A DNA stretch of 23,638 bases from JAZKFT01 sp043760535 (GCA_043760535.1 JAYUOV010000326.1:1-23638); one strand, 5' to 3'; numbered from the stretch's first letter, positions 8,633-16,200 are shown. The notes: generated by a model from the letters alone, not told the origin. Translations and numbers: made by a program.

Positions 8633-8659
8633 ATTTTATAAAAAAGAAAAGCAATAAAA

Positions 8660-10183
8660 ATGAAAAATATTAGAAAAATATGTGCCGCAACTGTTATTGG
8701 TTCACTCGCATTTGCAGTTACTTCTTGTAAAAAGGTTGACTTTGGAGCAGAGTATAACATTAACCCTGCACCCAATGTTAGTTCGTTTGCAAATACAGCG
8801 CAATTATTAACCAATGTATTATTAAATGCAGGTGGCGGTGCTACTATCGCCAATGCAGAAAAGGGCTATTTTGTACAGTGGATGATGCAAAGTCAGTATC
8901 CGGAAAATGCAAACTATACCACTACCAATGTAGGGTGGGGTGGGTATTATTCAGGAATGTTGATGGATTTGCAAACCATTATTAACTATAATTCTGGTTC
9001 TTCGGCAGCCGATGCAAAAGTTACCGGGAATGGTTCTAATGCTAACCAAATTGCCACTGCGAGGATCTTAAAAGCATGGTTTTATAGTATTGTAACAGAT
9101 AGTTGGGGCGATGTACCTTATACTACAGCTCTTACATTAAATTTTAATCCTACTTACGATAAACAAAGTGCTATTTATACAGATTTGTTTAAAGAGTTAA
9201 AAGCAGGAGCTGCTCAGTTTGATGCAGGTGCTGCCATTAAAGGCGATATACTTTTTAACGGAGATGCAGCTAAATGGAAACGCTTTGCTAACACCTTACG
9301 CATGGTATTGGCCATGCGTTTATCTAAAGTAAATCCAACTTTAGGCAAAACTGAATTTCTTTTAGCTTACAACGATGCAGCCGGTTGGGTAAATAGCAAT
9401 GATAAAAACATCTCCTATACTTACTTAAACGACATTAATTTTCGTAGCAATTGGAACGCCAATTTCGAAACACGTGACGACTGGGGTGTAAGCGATGTAT
9501 TTGTAAACTGGTTAAATAGTAATAATGATAAACGCTTGGCAGTATTTGCACAACCTAATTCCCAAGGTCAATACAAAGGCATTCCTTATGGTTATAACCG
9601 TGATCAGTTAATAGGCTGGACTGCGGCCGGTAACGATTACAGCCGTATGGGAACAAAAGTTATTGGCTATACATTAAATGCCAATATTAGAACATTGGTA
9701 AGCTACGCACCATCCCCGGGTTATATTTTCACCGCTTCGCAAATGTGGCTAACGGTGGCCGAAGCCAATGCCTTAGGCTGGGTAGGTGCTGCATCGGATG
9801 TTGCCACATCATATACCAACGGCGTAAAAGCCAACTGGGATCAATGGGGGGCTACTTATACTGCATCAGAACTTACAACATACCTGGCAGGTAACAATGT
9901 AAATGTGGTAGGCGTTACTGGTAATGATTTATTAAAAGCCATTGCCATTCAGAAATGGGTTGCTTTGTACCCCAACGGTATAGAGGGATGGAATGAGTGG
10001 AGAAGAACAAATTACCCGGTACTTACCCCTTCCGCAGCGGCACTAAACGATAGTAAAAAAATACCGGTACGCAATGCCTATCCAGTAAACGAGCCAACTT
10101 TGAATGTAAGTAATTATAATGCACAGGTAGCTTCTATGACTGGCGGCGATACACACGACACGCCGGTATGGTGGGATAAATAA
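8660..10183 (+). CDS. SusD/RagB family outer-membrane lipoprotein (SusD-like_2 type)
   Basis: Surface lipoprotein that caps the SusC pore and binds the substrate. Residues 1-22 form a lipoprotein signal peptide ending in AVTSC, with Cys23 as the lipidated residue. The body carries the segments I associate with the SusD-like_2 subgroup: LKAWFYSIVTDSWGDVPYTTAL, then YDKQSAIYTDLFKELK, then GDAAKWKRFANTLRMVLAMRLS, and a late IQKWVALYPNGIEGWNEWRRTNYP. The 507-residue length is normal. It starts 27 bases after the SusC stop and 57 bases before the lipoprotein gene, so the three form one transcription unit. Expected partner: the SusC protein just upstream. Confidence 0.95.
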   Translation: MKNIRKICAATVIGSLAFAVTSCKKVDFGAEYNINPAPNVSSFANTAQLLTNVLLNAGGGATIANAEKGYFVQWMMQSQYPENANYTTTNVGWGGYYSGMLMDLQTIINYNSGSSAADAKVTGNGSNANQIATARILKAWFYSIVTDSWGDVPYTTALTLNFNPTYDKQSAIYTDLFKELKAGAAQFDAGAAIKGDILFNGDAAKWKRFANTLRMVLAMRLSKVNPTLGKTEFLLAYNDAAGWVNSNDKNISYTYLNDINFRSNWNANFETRDDWGVSDVFVNWLNSNNDKRLAVFAQPNSQGQYKGIPYGYNRDQLIGWTAAGNDYSRMGTKVIGYTLNANIRTLVSYAPSPGYIFTASQMWLTVAEANALGWVGAASDVATSYTNGVKANWDQWGATYTASELTTYLAGNNVNVVGVTGNDLLKAIAIQKWVALYPNGIEGWNEWRRTNYPVLTPSAAALNDSKKIPVRNAYPVNEPTLNVSNYNAQVASMTGGDTHDTPVWWDK

Positions 10184-10240
10184 ATATCCATTTCGCTTCC
10201 AAAAAATAGTTTAACAAACACAGTCTTTTTAACTAATAAA

Positions 10241-11182
10241 ATGAATGTTATGATCAATAGAATTTTTTCTTTTATGCTTCTTTCATCAGTGCTTTTTGCA
10301 GGGTGTAAAAAAGAAGAAACCATTCTTGAAAAAGGGGTAGTTTATACGGGTTCCCCGCTGGTAAATTTTAATAACTATGGAGGCTATGCTAAAGAGAATA
10401 TAGAAATAGCAGACAAGTGGATTCCTTTCGACTACGAAGTGAAACTTACCAATACGCTGGAAGCTGCCAAAGTGCCTATTACAGTAACAGTTCAAAAGGA
10501 TGAAAATCCAATAGGGGAGTACAATACACTAAATGGCACAAGTTTAGTACCGGTTCCCATGGCAGCTTTAAAAATTGAAAATTTCGAAGTTGTAATTGTA
10601 AAAGGAGCACGTAAAGCCATTTTTCACTTCGAAATAAATCCTTCAAAGCTTGATCTTTCTAAAACTTATGGTTTTGGTTTTTCTATACTAAAAGTAACAG
10701 GCGGAGGTGTACAGGTAAACAGTAATGATGAAGAAACGCGTATGTTGATAGAATTAGGAACGCTAAATGCATACGATGGAGTTTATTCCTTAAAAGGGGA
10801 GTTTAAATTTCACCCATCCTTTGCTGGTCCTTTTTTAGCAGGGGAAACGATTGAACTTCAAACATCTGGAGCAACTTCAGTAAATCAATTTTGTACAATT
10901 TGGAACGAGTATTGTCAGCCTTTTTCCGTGACACCTGGAAATCCTACTGATTTAAACAGGTTTGGTGGTATTGCGGTAAGTTACACAGTAAACCCAGCTA
11001 CAAACGCTGTAACAGTTAGTGCAGGTCCTGGTAATACTACAGCACTAGAATTTGTGGTAGCAGGCTACAATAGTCGTTACGATCCCGCCACTAAAACCAT
11101 GTTTGTAAGTTGGGGTTACAGAAACGCAGCAGGTGCATTACGTCAATTTATTGACACCCTCGCTTTTGTTAGAAAAAGATAA
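10241..11182 (+). CDS. DUF1735-type (BT_3987-like) surface lipoprotein of the SusCD operon
   Basis: A 313-residue predicted lipoprotein: hydrophobic leader then LFAGC (Cys22) followed by Lys-Lys-Glu-Glu. An internal ATG at 10250 (MINRIFSF) is an equally good start. The central segment, with VQKDENPIGEYNTLNGT followed by a hydrophobic IVKG strand pair and LDLSKTYGFGFSI, resembles the DUF1735 N-terminal domain found in third genes of SusCD operons. These proteins are thought to be accessory surface glycan- or ligand-binding components; the ligand here is unknown. The C-terminal half (about 170-313) is not recognised. It is the last gene of the operon, followed by an intrinsic terminator 20 bases after the stop. 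Confidence 0.78.
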   Translation: MNVMINRIFSFMLLSSVLFAGCKKEETILEKGVVYTGSPLVNFNNYGGYAKENIEIADKWIPFDYEVKLTNTLEAAKVPITVTVQKDENPIGEYNTLNGTSLVPVPMAALKIENFEVVIVKGARKAIFHFEINPSKLDLSKTYGFGFSILKVTGGGVQVNSNDEETRMLIELGTLNAYDGVYSLKGEFKFHPSFAGPFLAGETIELQTSGATSVNQFCTIWNEYCQPFSVTPGNPTDLNRFGGIAVSYTVNPATNAVTVSAGPGNTTALEFVVAGYNSRYDPATKTMFVSWGYRNAAGALRQFIDTLAFVRKR

Positions 11183-11202
11183 TTTATTTATGATAAATAT
11201 TG

Positions 11203-11230
11203 AGCCGCTGATTTTCTCAGCGGCTTTTTT
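11203..11230 (+). terminator. Intrinsic terminator of the SusC-SusD-DUF1735 operon
   Basis: Perfect 9-bp stem AGCCGCTGA (11203-11211) with TCAGCGGCT (11217-11225), loop TTTTC, and the stem runs straight into a T tract. It lies 20 bases after the lipoprotein stop and just before the DUF3467 gene. Confidence 0.92.
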
Positions 11231-11264
11231 GTGCCATCCCTTTACCTTCGTTTAAATTTATTTT

Positions 11265-11582
11265 ATGAGTGAGAATAACAATAACCCGGGCAATCAGCTA
11301 AACATTGAAATAACTGAAGAAGTGGCCGAAGGCCAATACGCCAACTTAGCAATTATTACGCACAGCCATGCAGAGTTTGTAATAGATTTTGTAAACGTAA
11401 TGCCTGGCACACCCAAAAGCAAAGTAAAGAGCCGCCTTATTATGACGCCCCAACACGCCAAACGCTTTATGAAAGCCATGATAGAAAATGTAGGCCGTTT
11501 TGAAGATAGCCACGGCAATATCCAGGATCTGGAACAGGTGGAATTGCCAATGAATTTCGGAGGCCCAACCGCACAGGCGTAG
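11265..11582 (+). CDS. DUF3467 domain-containing protein
   Basis: A 105-residue soluble protein without signal peptide. The core (INIEITEEVAEGQYANLAIITHSHAEFVIDFVNVMPGTPKSKVKSRLIMTP as read in segments, then HAKRFMKAMIENVGRFE) matches the small DUF3467 family widespread in Bacteroidota. Its function is unknown; it is usually a single-copy stand-alone gene. The ATG at 11265 is the only sensible start. It sits between the operon terminator and a spacer with a weak CCGT repeat. Confidence 0.85.
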   Translation: MSENNNNPGNQLNIEITEEVAEGQYANLAIITHSHAEFVIDFVNVMPGTPKSKVKSRLIMTPQHAKRFMKAMIENVGRFEDSHGNIQDLEQVELPMNFGGPTAQA

Positions 11583-11813
11583 TCTTTTATTAGTTTGTTA
11601 CCTGCCATTCGCCGACACGCAGAAAATTCGAAAGAAAACCAACGGATAAAAAAGAATGTATACTGCTCAAGGTGTAAAATAGTGATTTGAATATCAATAT
11701 TTATCTGCAAACCAGATTAAAATATCCGTTCCTTCCGTATCATCCGTGTGCAAATAGGCACTCACTTTTTTACCCCTAGCCAACTATAAATATGCATAAA
11801 AAATTATGATATA

Positions 11814-12686
11814 ATGATTATAGCAAACCCAATATACGACACGGTTTTTAAGCGAATGATGGAAAATGAGCGGGTAGCGAAATTTTTCATTGGGACGCTT
11901 TTGGAACAACAAATTGAAAGCGTAGAAGTAAAACCGCAAGAATTTACTTACACCGACGAACTGGCGGGCCTTGCAGTGTTCAGACTTGATTTTATTGCAA
12001 CCATTAAAACCGAAACTGGTGAATTAAAAAAGATTTTAATCGAAATTCAGAAAGCGAAAAACCAAATTGACTTGATGCGTTTTCGCAATTATTTAGGCGA
12101 ACAATACAAAAAAGAAGACCAGGTTAATAACCAAAAAACGGTGTTGCCAATTACAACAATTTACATTTTGGGTTTTACGCTTCCCGAAATTGAAACCGCT
12201 TGTTTGAAAGTTGAAAGAAACTACAAGGACTTAGTAACCAAAAACATAATCGTAAAGAAATCTGACTTTGTAGAGAAATTGACACACGATAGTTTTATAG
12301 TTCAGGTGGACAGAATTACCGATAACTACCAAACAAGATTGGATAAATTATTGAGCGTTTTTGAGCAAAATTATTTTACCGACGACAAAAGAATCACCAA
12401 ACAATTTTCGCACCCAACCGACACGGAAGACGTGAAAATATTGACCGATATTTTACATCACAGCGGAACAAATCCTGAAGAACGCAAACTGATAGAAACC
12501 GAACAAGAAGCTTGGCGAACCGTAAATGCAATGTTTGAAGACCAGAAAAATGAGTTGCTGAAAGAACTTAGTGATACTAAAAAAGCTCTTGACGAAAAAG
12601 ACAAAGCTCTTGACAAAAAAGAGAAAGCTCTTCACGAAATGGCTAAGCAACTTGAAGAACTAAAACGCAAACTTGGCGAACAATAA
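11814..12686 (+). CDS. PD-(D/E)XK nuclease family transposase-like protein (Rpn/PDDEXK_2) with tandem-repeat coiled-coil tail
   Basis: A 290-residue protein of the PD-(D/E)XK 'transposase' family related to Rpn recombination-promoting nucleases. The nuclease core is at residues 1-135: NPIYDTVFKRMM, then the active-site strands FRLDFIA (Asp59) and ILIEIQKAK (Glu77, Gln79, Lys80), a D-(E)xQ layout usual for this group. It looks intact. Residues about 236-288 form a charged coiled coil, of which 263-290 are built from 7-residue repeats (KALDEKD, KALDKKE, KALHEMA, KQLEELK) encoded by 21-bp DNA repeats. Met240 and Met276 are internal ATGs; in E. coli RpnA a small C-terminal product from an internal start is reported to restrain the nuclease, so the same could happen here (inference). 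Related proteins are implicated in DNA exchange and phage defence. No partner genes are adjacent. Immediately downstream is a palindrome-rich element. Confidence 0.88.
   Translation: MIIANPIYDTVFKRMMENERVAKFFIGTLLEQQIESVEVKPQEFTYTDELAGLAVFRLDFIATIKTETGELKKILIEIQKAKNQIDLMRFRNYLGEQYKKEDQVNNQKTVLPITTIYILGFTLPEIETACLKVERNYKDLVTKNIIVKKSDFVEKLTHDSFIVQVDRITDNYQTRLDKLLSVFEQNYFTDDKRITKQFSHPTDTEDVKILTDILHHSGTNPEERKLIETEQEAWRTVNAMFEDQKNELLKELSDTKKALDEKDKALDKKEKALHEMAKQLEELKRKLGEQ
12582..12665 (+). repeat. 21-bp in-frame tandem repeat in the PD-(D/E)XK gene
   Basis: Three close copies start with AAAGCTCTT at 12582, 12603 and 12624, and a diverged fourth starts at 12645. The 21-bp unit equals one coiled-coil heptad, so gain or loss of units keeps the frame and only changes tail length. 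Confidence 0.85.
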
Positions 12687-12742
12687 AGTACAGCGGGGAA
12701 CTTTGGTTTGGCAATATGGTGGCTGAAGGGCTACATTAAAGT

Positions 12743-12839
12743 TCAGGGCATCTCTAATAACCTTCCATTTTTCCTCCTTTGGAGGGGATTTAAAGGGGAG
12801 ACTAACAAAGAAAACAGGGTTTTAGAGATGCCCTTCAGT
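12743..12839. repeat. Short inverted-repeat element (MITE- or REP-like)
   Basis: Bounded by a perfect 13-bp inverted repeat, AGGGCATCTCTAA (12745-12757) and TTAGAGATGCCCT (12822-12834). The 64 bases inside hold CCTCCTTTGGAGG, a small hairpin, and AAAGGGGAG, a composition I associate with dispersed non-coding elements in Bacteroidota genomes. It has no coding capacity. A 9-bp inverted repeat (12834-12842 with 12861-12869) overlaps its right end. Confidence 0.6.
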
Positions 12840-12926
12840 TCTTCGATTGAACTTTTTTACAGAACTGAACATTTGGGCTTCGATTTTAGGCACATTTCCA
12901 AACCGAAAACCGATGTTTTTGGGAAT

Positions 12927-12951
12927 CTGTATTGTAGTCCCTACAATACAG
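12927..12951. repeat. Perfect 11-bp palindrome carrying the ispG stop codon
   Basis: CTGTATTGTAG (12927-12937) and CTACAATACAG (12941-12951) are exact complements around TCC. On the minus strand the palindrome encodes the last IspG residues (Val-Leu) and the TAG stop. No T tract follows on the minus strand, so it is not a classical intrinsic terminator. It may be the end of the adjacent repeat element. Confidence 0.75.
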
Positions 12952-15001
12952 GCTCCACCCAGGCCTCATTTTCTTTGAGCAAATTAATCAATTCATCCAC
13001 AGCAATGCTGCTGTCCACGTTTCGTTTCACCACTTCTTTGCCTTTGTACAAAGTGATTTTGCCAATGCCGCTGCCTACATAGCCAAAATCAGCATCGGCC
13101 ATTTCGCCAGGGCCATTTACAATGCAGCCCATAATAGCAATTTTAATGCCTTTAAGGTGGTTGGTTCTGGCACGTATTCGGGCTGTGGTTTCCTGTAACT
13201 CAAACAAAGTACGGCCACAACTTGGGCAACTGATATACTCCGTTTTAGATATACGGGTACGGGTAGCCTGTAATATGGTAAAAGCCGTGGAATTGATAAA
13301 TTGCTCTATCGTAGTGTTACGCACATAGTTTCTACCTGCGGTTGACTGTTGACTATTTACCATTGACTGCTTATAGCTTTCCGATGTCATTCCCAAACAA
13401 ATGCCATCGCCAAAACCATCTAAAAATAAAGCACCTGTTTCGGTAGCATAATGAATTAAATGCTCGTCGGGTGTTTGCCAGTTGCTGTCTGTAATCAACA
13501 CAACTGGGTTTTTAATATTGCGGTTTATCAGTTCCATAAACATGCGGCGTACGGCTGGCATGGCATGTTTGTGCGTAGAGGAAAGGCATAAAACAACGGT
13601 TGGGTTATTGGCCAATTCGTCCAGTTGTGAATAATCGTTAATGCTTGTATCGTCACTAAAGCAATCAATCATTACAAAGTTGGTTGTATCGCTTTTCAAT
13701 GTTGTTTTCAGAAAACCGGCTCCGTCATAAATGGGAAAATATTTGGAGGTGTCGTTAGCTTCCTGCCAGTAGTTGGGCCATGTAATTACTTTCAGCGTTC
13801 CCGGCAAAGCAAAGCCCAGGGCGGCTTTACCTGTAAAAATATAATCCGCAGCACTGTCGCTAATGTTCCATTTGTCGGTGCTTTCGTCATACGTATAGCC
13901 CACACTTTGTAAAGAAGTTGTGGTAATCATATCCATCTTGCTCAGGTCTGCTATTACCACCGGCACCTGCTTGCCACCAATATTATCCACTGCAAAAGTT
14001 TCCCTTCGTTTGTATTCAAATGGCGAATAAGGCAGTTTCTCAGCAGCAGGAATGTTTGCCTTTCTACTTGGCACTTCCCCATCACCACTTGAACCTTGAA
14101 CCTTGAACCCTGAACCTTGAACCTTGTATCTTTTTACCAAATCCATACAAACCGGTATCTCAAATTCCGGGTCTTCTGTTAGCGAAACCCTGATGGTATC
14201 GCCAATGCCATCTTCTAGCAAAGTGCCGATGCCTGCAGCACTTTTTACACGGCCATCTTCGCCATCGCCGGCTTCGGTTACGCCAAGGTGCAATGGATAA
14301 CATTCACCAAATTCTTCCATCATTTTGTTTACCAACAGCCGGTATGCCTGCACCATTACCTGTGGGTTACTACTCTTCATGCTGAGAATTATCTGGTGGA
14401 AATCTGCCGCCCTTGCTATGCGTAGAAACTCCATGGCACTTTCTACCATGCCCATAGCCGTATCGCCGTAGCGGCTCATAATACGGTCGCTCAGGCTGCC
14501 GTGGTTGGTGCCAATACGCATGGCAGTGCCATGTTCTTTACAAATCAATACCAGTGGCGTAAACCGCTCGGTGATGCGTTCTATTTCTTCCAGGTATTCG
14601 GCATCGGTATATTCTATTTGCTCAAATTTTTTCTTGTCCACATAGTTGCCCGGGTTTACCCTTACTTTTTCTACAATCCGAGCCGCAATTTCAGCAGCGT
14701 TTGGGGTAAAATGAATATCGGCCACTAATGGTGTGGTGTAGCCTCTGCGGTGTAGTTCATCTTTTATCAGTTGCAGGTTTTCTGCTTCCTTTTTAGAAGG
14801 TGCTGTAATACGCACTAACTCCGCACCAGCTTCTATACAGCGAATGGTTTGCTCCACGGTAGCCATCGTATCCATAGTATCGGTGGTGGTCATGGTTTGC
14901 ACACGTATGGGGTGGCCATTGCCCAGCAGCAGGTCTCCAATCTTCACTTCACGGGTTTTCAGGCGCTTATATTCGGTTACAGATTCACAGTATTGTTGCA
15001 T
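12941..15001 (-). CDS. ispG: 4-hydroxy-3-methylbut-2-enyl diphosphate synthase, large form (IspG/GcpE)
   Basis: Iron-sulfur enzyme of the MEP isoprenoid pathway, reducing MEcPP to HMBPP in the cytoplasm. At 686 residues it is the three-domain type found in Bacteroidota, Chlamydiae and plants: TIM barrel (about 1-280, beginning YKRLKTREVKIGDLLLGNG), an inserted A* domain (about 310-540), and a C-terminal [4Fe-4S] domain with ligands Cys591 and Cys594 (CPSCGRT), Cys626 (GCIVNGPGE) and the following Glu. The ATG at 15001 is supported by the conserved N terminus. Two stretches look foreign: residues about 292-305 (KVQGSGFKVQGSSG), encoded by CTTGAAC heptads, and about 544-554 (MVNSQQSTAG), encoded by GTTGACT heptads. 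Both lie in predicted interdomain linkers and keep the frame, so the enzyme is probably active. The final codons and stop sit in a palindrome. Confidence 0.96.
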   Translation of the reverse strand: MQQYCESVTEYKRLKTREVKIGDLLLGNGHPIRVQTMTTTDTMDTMATVEQTIRCIEAGAELVRITAPSKKEAENLQLIKDELHRRGYTTPLVADIHFTPNAAEIAARIVEKVRVNPGNYVDKKKFEQIEYTDAEYLEEIERITERFTPLVLICKEHGTAMRIGTNHGSLSDRIMSRYGDTAMGMVESAMEFLRIARAADFHQIILSMKSSNPQVMVQAYRLLVNKMMEEFGECYPLHLGVTEAGDGEDGRVKSAAGIGTLLEDGIGDTIRVSLTEDPEFEIPVCMDLVKRYKVQGSGFKVQGSSGDGEVPSRKANIPAAEKLPYSPFEYKRRETFAVDNIGGKQVPVVIADLSKMDMITTTSLQSVGYTYDESTDKWNISDSAADYIFTGKAALGFALPGTLKVITWPNYWQEANDTSKYFPIYDGAGFLKTTLKSDTTNFVMIDCFSDDTSINDYSQLDELANNPTVVLCLSSTHKHAMPAVRRMFMELINRNIKNPVVLITDSNWQTPDEHLIHYATETGALFLDGFGDGICLGMTSESYKQSMVNSQQSTAGRNYVRNTTIEQFINSTAFTILQATRTRISKTEYISCPSCGRTLFELQETTARIRARTNHLKGIKIAIMGCIVNGPGEMADADFGYVGSGIGKITLYKGKEVVKRNVDSSIAVDELINLLKENEAWVEPVL
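13339..13368. repeat. GTTGACT heptads in frame inside ispG
   Basis: CGGTTGACTGTTGAC followed by ATTTACC and ATTGACT. The first 13 bases are identical to bases in the non-coding repeat at 18331-18359. On the minus strand they encode part of MVNSQQSTAG in the linker before the IspG iron-sulfur domain. Confidence 0.7.
14088..14126. repeat. CTTGAAC heptad array in frame inside ispG
   Basis: 39 bases made of five CTTGAAC-type units (one CCTGAAC variant) plus CTTG. Three heptads equal seven codons, giving the repeated KVQGS in the protein. The same unit forms the non-coding cluster at 1872-2012. Confidence 0.9.
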
Positions 15002-15303
15002 AGTATTTTTTTAATGGTAATTGATTTGTTGGTCAATAACCATTATGGTTTTATTGGTTATTTTTTTATTATTAGCCAGGCATTGGTACTACTATTTAGC
15101 AACATTGGCGACGCTCCGTTCAAGAGCAAATCGCTGTTAGGCATTACCTGCCTCATTCCTTCTCCTTTTATAATTATCTTTTATTTTCCTTCTAATCCCC
15201 AAAATCCACTCAAATACCAGCTTGCCCTGCTTACTGCTGGGGTTCAAACAGAAATCACAAATTTCCCTAAAAAAACTTAGGTTTAATAAATCAATTACAA
15301 ACA
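15002..15303. other. Intergenic spacer between divergent ispG and the hydrolase gene
   Basis: Weak ACCAAT/ATTGGT heptads occupy about 15012-15058. A short segment, ACATTGGCGA followed by CGCTCCGTTCAA (about 15103-15125), resembles the flanks of the hairpin repeat at 18121-18165 but lacks its centre. No consensus promoter was found for either gene. The open frames crossing it look like chance. Confidence 0.4.
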
Positions 15304-15387
15304 ATGGTAAAAACATTTTGTTGCCTGCTGCTTATTGGTTTAGGTTTTTACAGCCAAGCTCAACAATATCCACCTGGGAAAGTATAA
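15304..15387 (+). pseudogene. Signal-peptide exon severed from the hydrolase by an in-frame TAA
   Basis: ATG at 15304 opens MVKTFCCLLLIGLGFYSQAQ, a good signal peptide, followed by QYPPGKV and then TAA at 15385-15387. The same frame continues without another stop as RITSNHSMFPDS and on through the hydrolase to 16200. The natural reading is one gene of 298 codons plus stop, split by a single nonsense codon, or a sequencing error at one base. Confidence 0.7.
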
Positions 15388-15408
15388 CGGATTACCAGCA
15401 ACCACAGC

Positions 15409-16200
15409 ATGTTCCCCGATAGCTTACGCAATGTACAGCCACGGGTGTATGGTGGCAAAACATATAGTGCTGCCGAACATTATAGCGACAGCTCAGTTTT
15501 TATTTTTGTGCCCGATTATTTTAACAAGTCAAAATATTATGAATTTATTTTTTGGTTTCATGGCTGGAACCATAGTATAGATAGTGCATTATCCCAGTTT
15601 CAATTGCTGGAACAATTTTATGCAGCCCATCAAAACGCCATTTTTATTTTTCCCGAAGGGCCAAAAAATGCACCGGATAGTTACGGCGGCAAGTTGGAAA
15701 AGCCCGGCGAATTCTCTTTGCTAGCGGCTGATGTATTTCAATTTCTTTATAAAAAAAAGGTAGTGAAAAGGAAAGCTGATGTTGCTGCGATAACCCTTGC
15801 TGGGCATAGTGGCGCATATAAGGTAATTAGTAAAATTGCATCTCAAAATAGTTTTATGGATTCTAAAAAGGTAATACTTTTTGACGCCCTCTACGGTGAA
15901 ATAGAAAACTACCTGGCCTACGCAAAAAGGCAATTAAAACTAATCAATATCTACACCGAGGATGGAGGCACCAAACAAAAAAGCCTCGACTTTTTAAAAG
16001 CCCTCGATTCGCTGCATATACCCTACTTGCACAAGGAAGAAGATGAAGTAACATCTAAAGAACTTAGAGGCAACAACATCATTTTTTTGCACAGCAAAAA
16101 ACGGCATAATGAGGTGATTACAAGTAATCGGAATTTTGAAAGGTTTCTGTGTACCCCAGCTCGGCAAGAGCCGGCTACCCCGGTTATAGTTGAACGATGA
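15409..16200 (+). CDS. Alpha/beta-hydrolase-fold protein, body of an interrupted secreted protein gene
   Basis: A 263-residue frame with hydrolase features: FIFWFHGWN (about 46-54, oxyanion-type HG), FIFPEGPKN (79-87), a nucleophile elbow LAGHSGAYK with Ser134, a candidate acid Asp159 (ILFDALYGE), and a candidate catalytic His233 (KRHNEVI). Substrate unknown; esterases and depolymerases share this pattern. The first ATG in this part (15409) lies inside the conserved region and gives no signal peptide; the true start is probably 15304, with a TAA at 15385 in between. If read from 15409 the product would be cytoplasmic and possibly inactive. The C-terminal tail after NFERFL (residues 248-263, CTPARQEPATPVIVER) is encoded by REP-like repeat DNA and is probably not ancestral. 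Two separate lesions suggest a decaying gene. It converges on the DUF1501 gene. Confidence 0.7.
   Translation: MFPDSLRNVQPRVYGGKTYSAAEHYSDSSVFIFVPDYFNKSKYYEFIFWFHGWNHSIDSALSQFQLLEQFYAAHQNAIFIFPEGPKNAPDSYGGKLEKPGEFSLLAADVFQFLYKKKVVKRKADVAAITLAGHSGAYKVISKIASQNSFMDSKKVILFDALYGEIENYLAYAKRQLKLINIYTEDGGTKQKSLDFLKALDSLHIPYLHKEEDEVTSKELRGNNIIFLHSKKRHNEVITSNRNFERFLCTPARQEPATPVIVER
16155..16192. repeat. REP-like repeat, partial copy C, overlapping the hydrolase 3' end
   Basis: GCTCGGCAAGAGCCGGCTACC matches copy A (822-842) at 16 of 21 positions. The changes flanking the AAGA loop are paired (T-A in copy A becomes C-G here), so the stem is kept. It then shortens to CCCGGTTATAG in place of the second hairpin. 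A weaker possible copy, CCACTGGCGG followed by TAGTG, lies at 16311-16334. Confidence 0.5.

Noticed and set aside
11641..11740. Inverted repeat AACGGATA / TATCCGTT around 84 bases, with weak CCGT repeats at 11734-11750
   Set aside because: Only 8 bp, decayed, no coding content; could be another degenerate repeat but support is too thin.
14849..15280. 143-codon plus-strand frame entering the ispG/hydrolase spacer
   Set aside because: First part is antisense to the conserved IspG N terminus; the rest is low-complexity repeat spacer.
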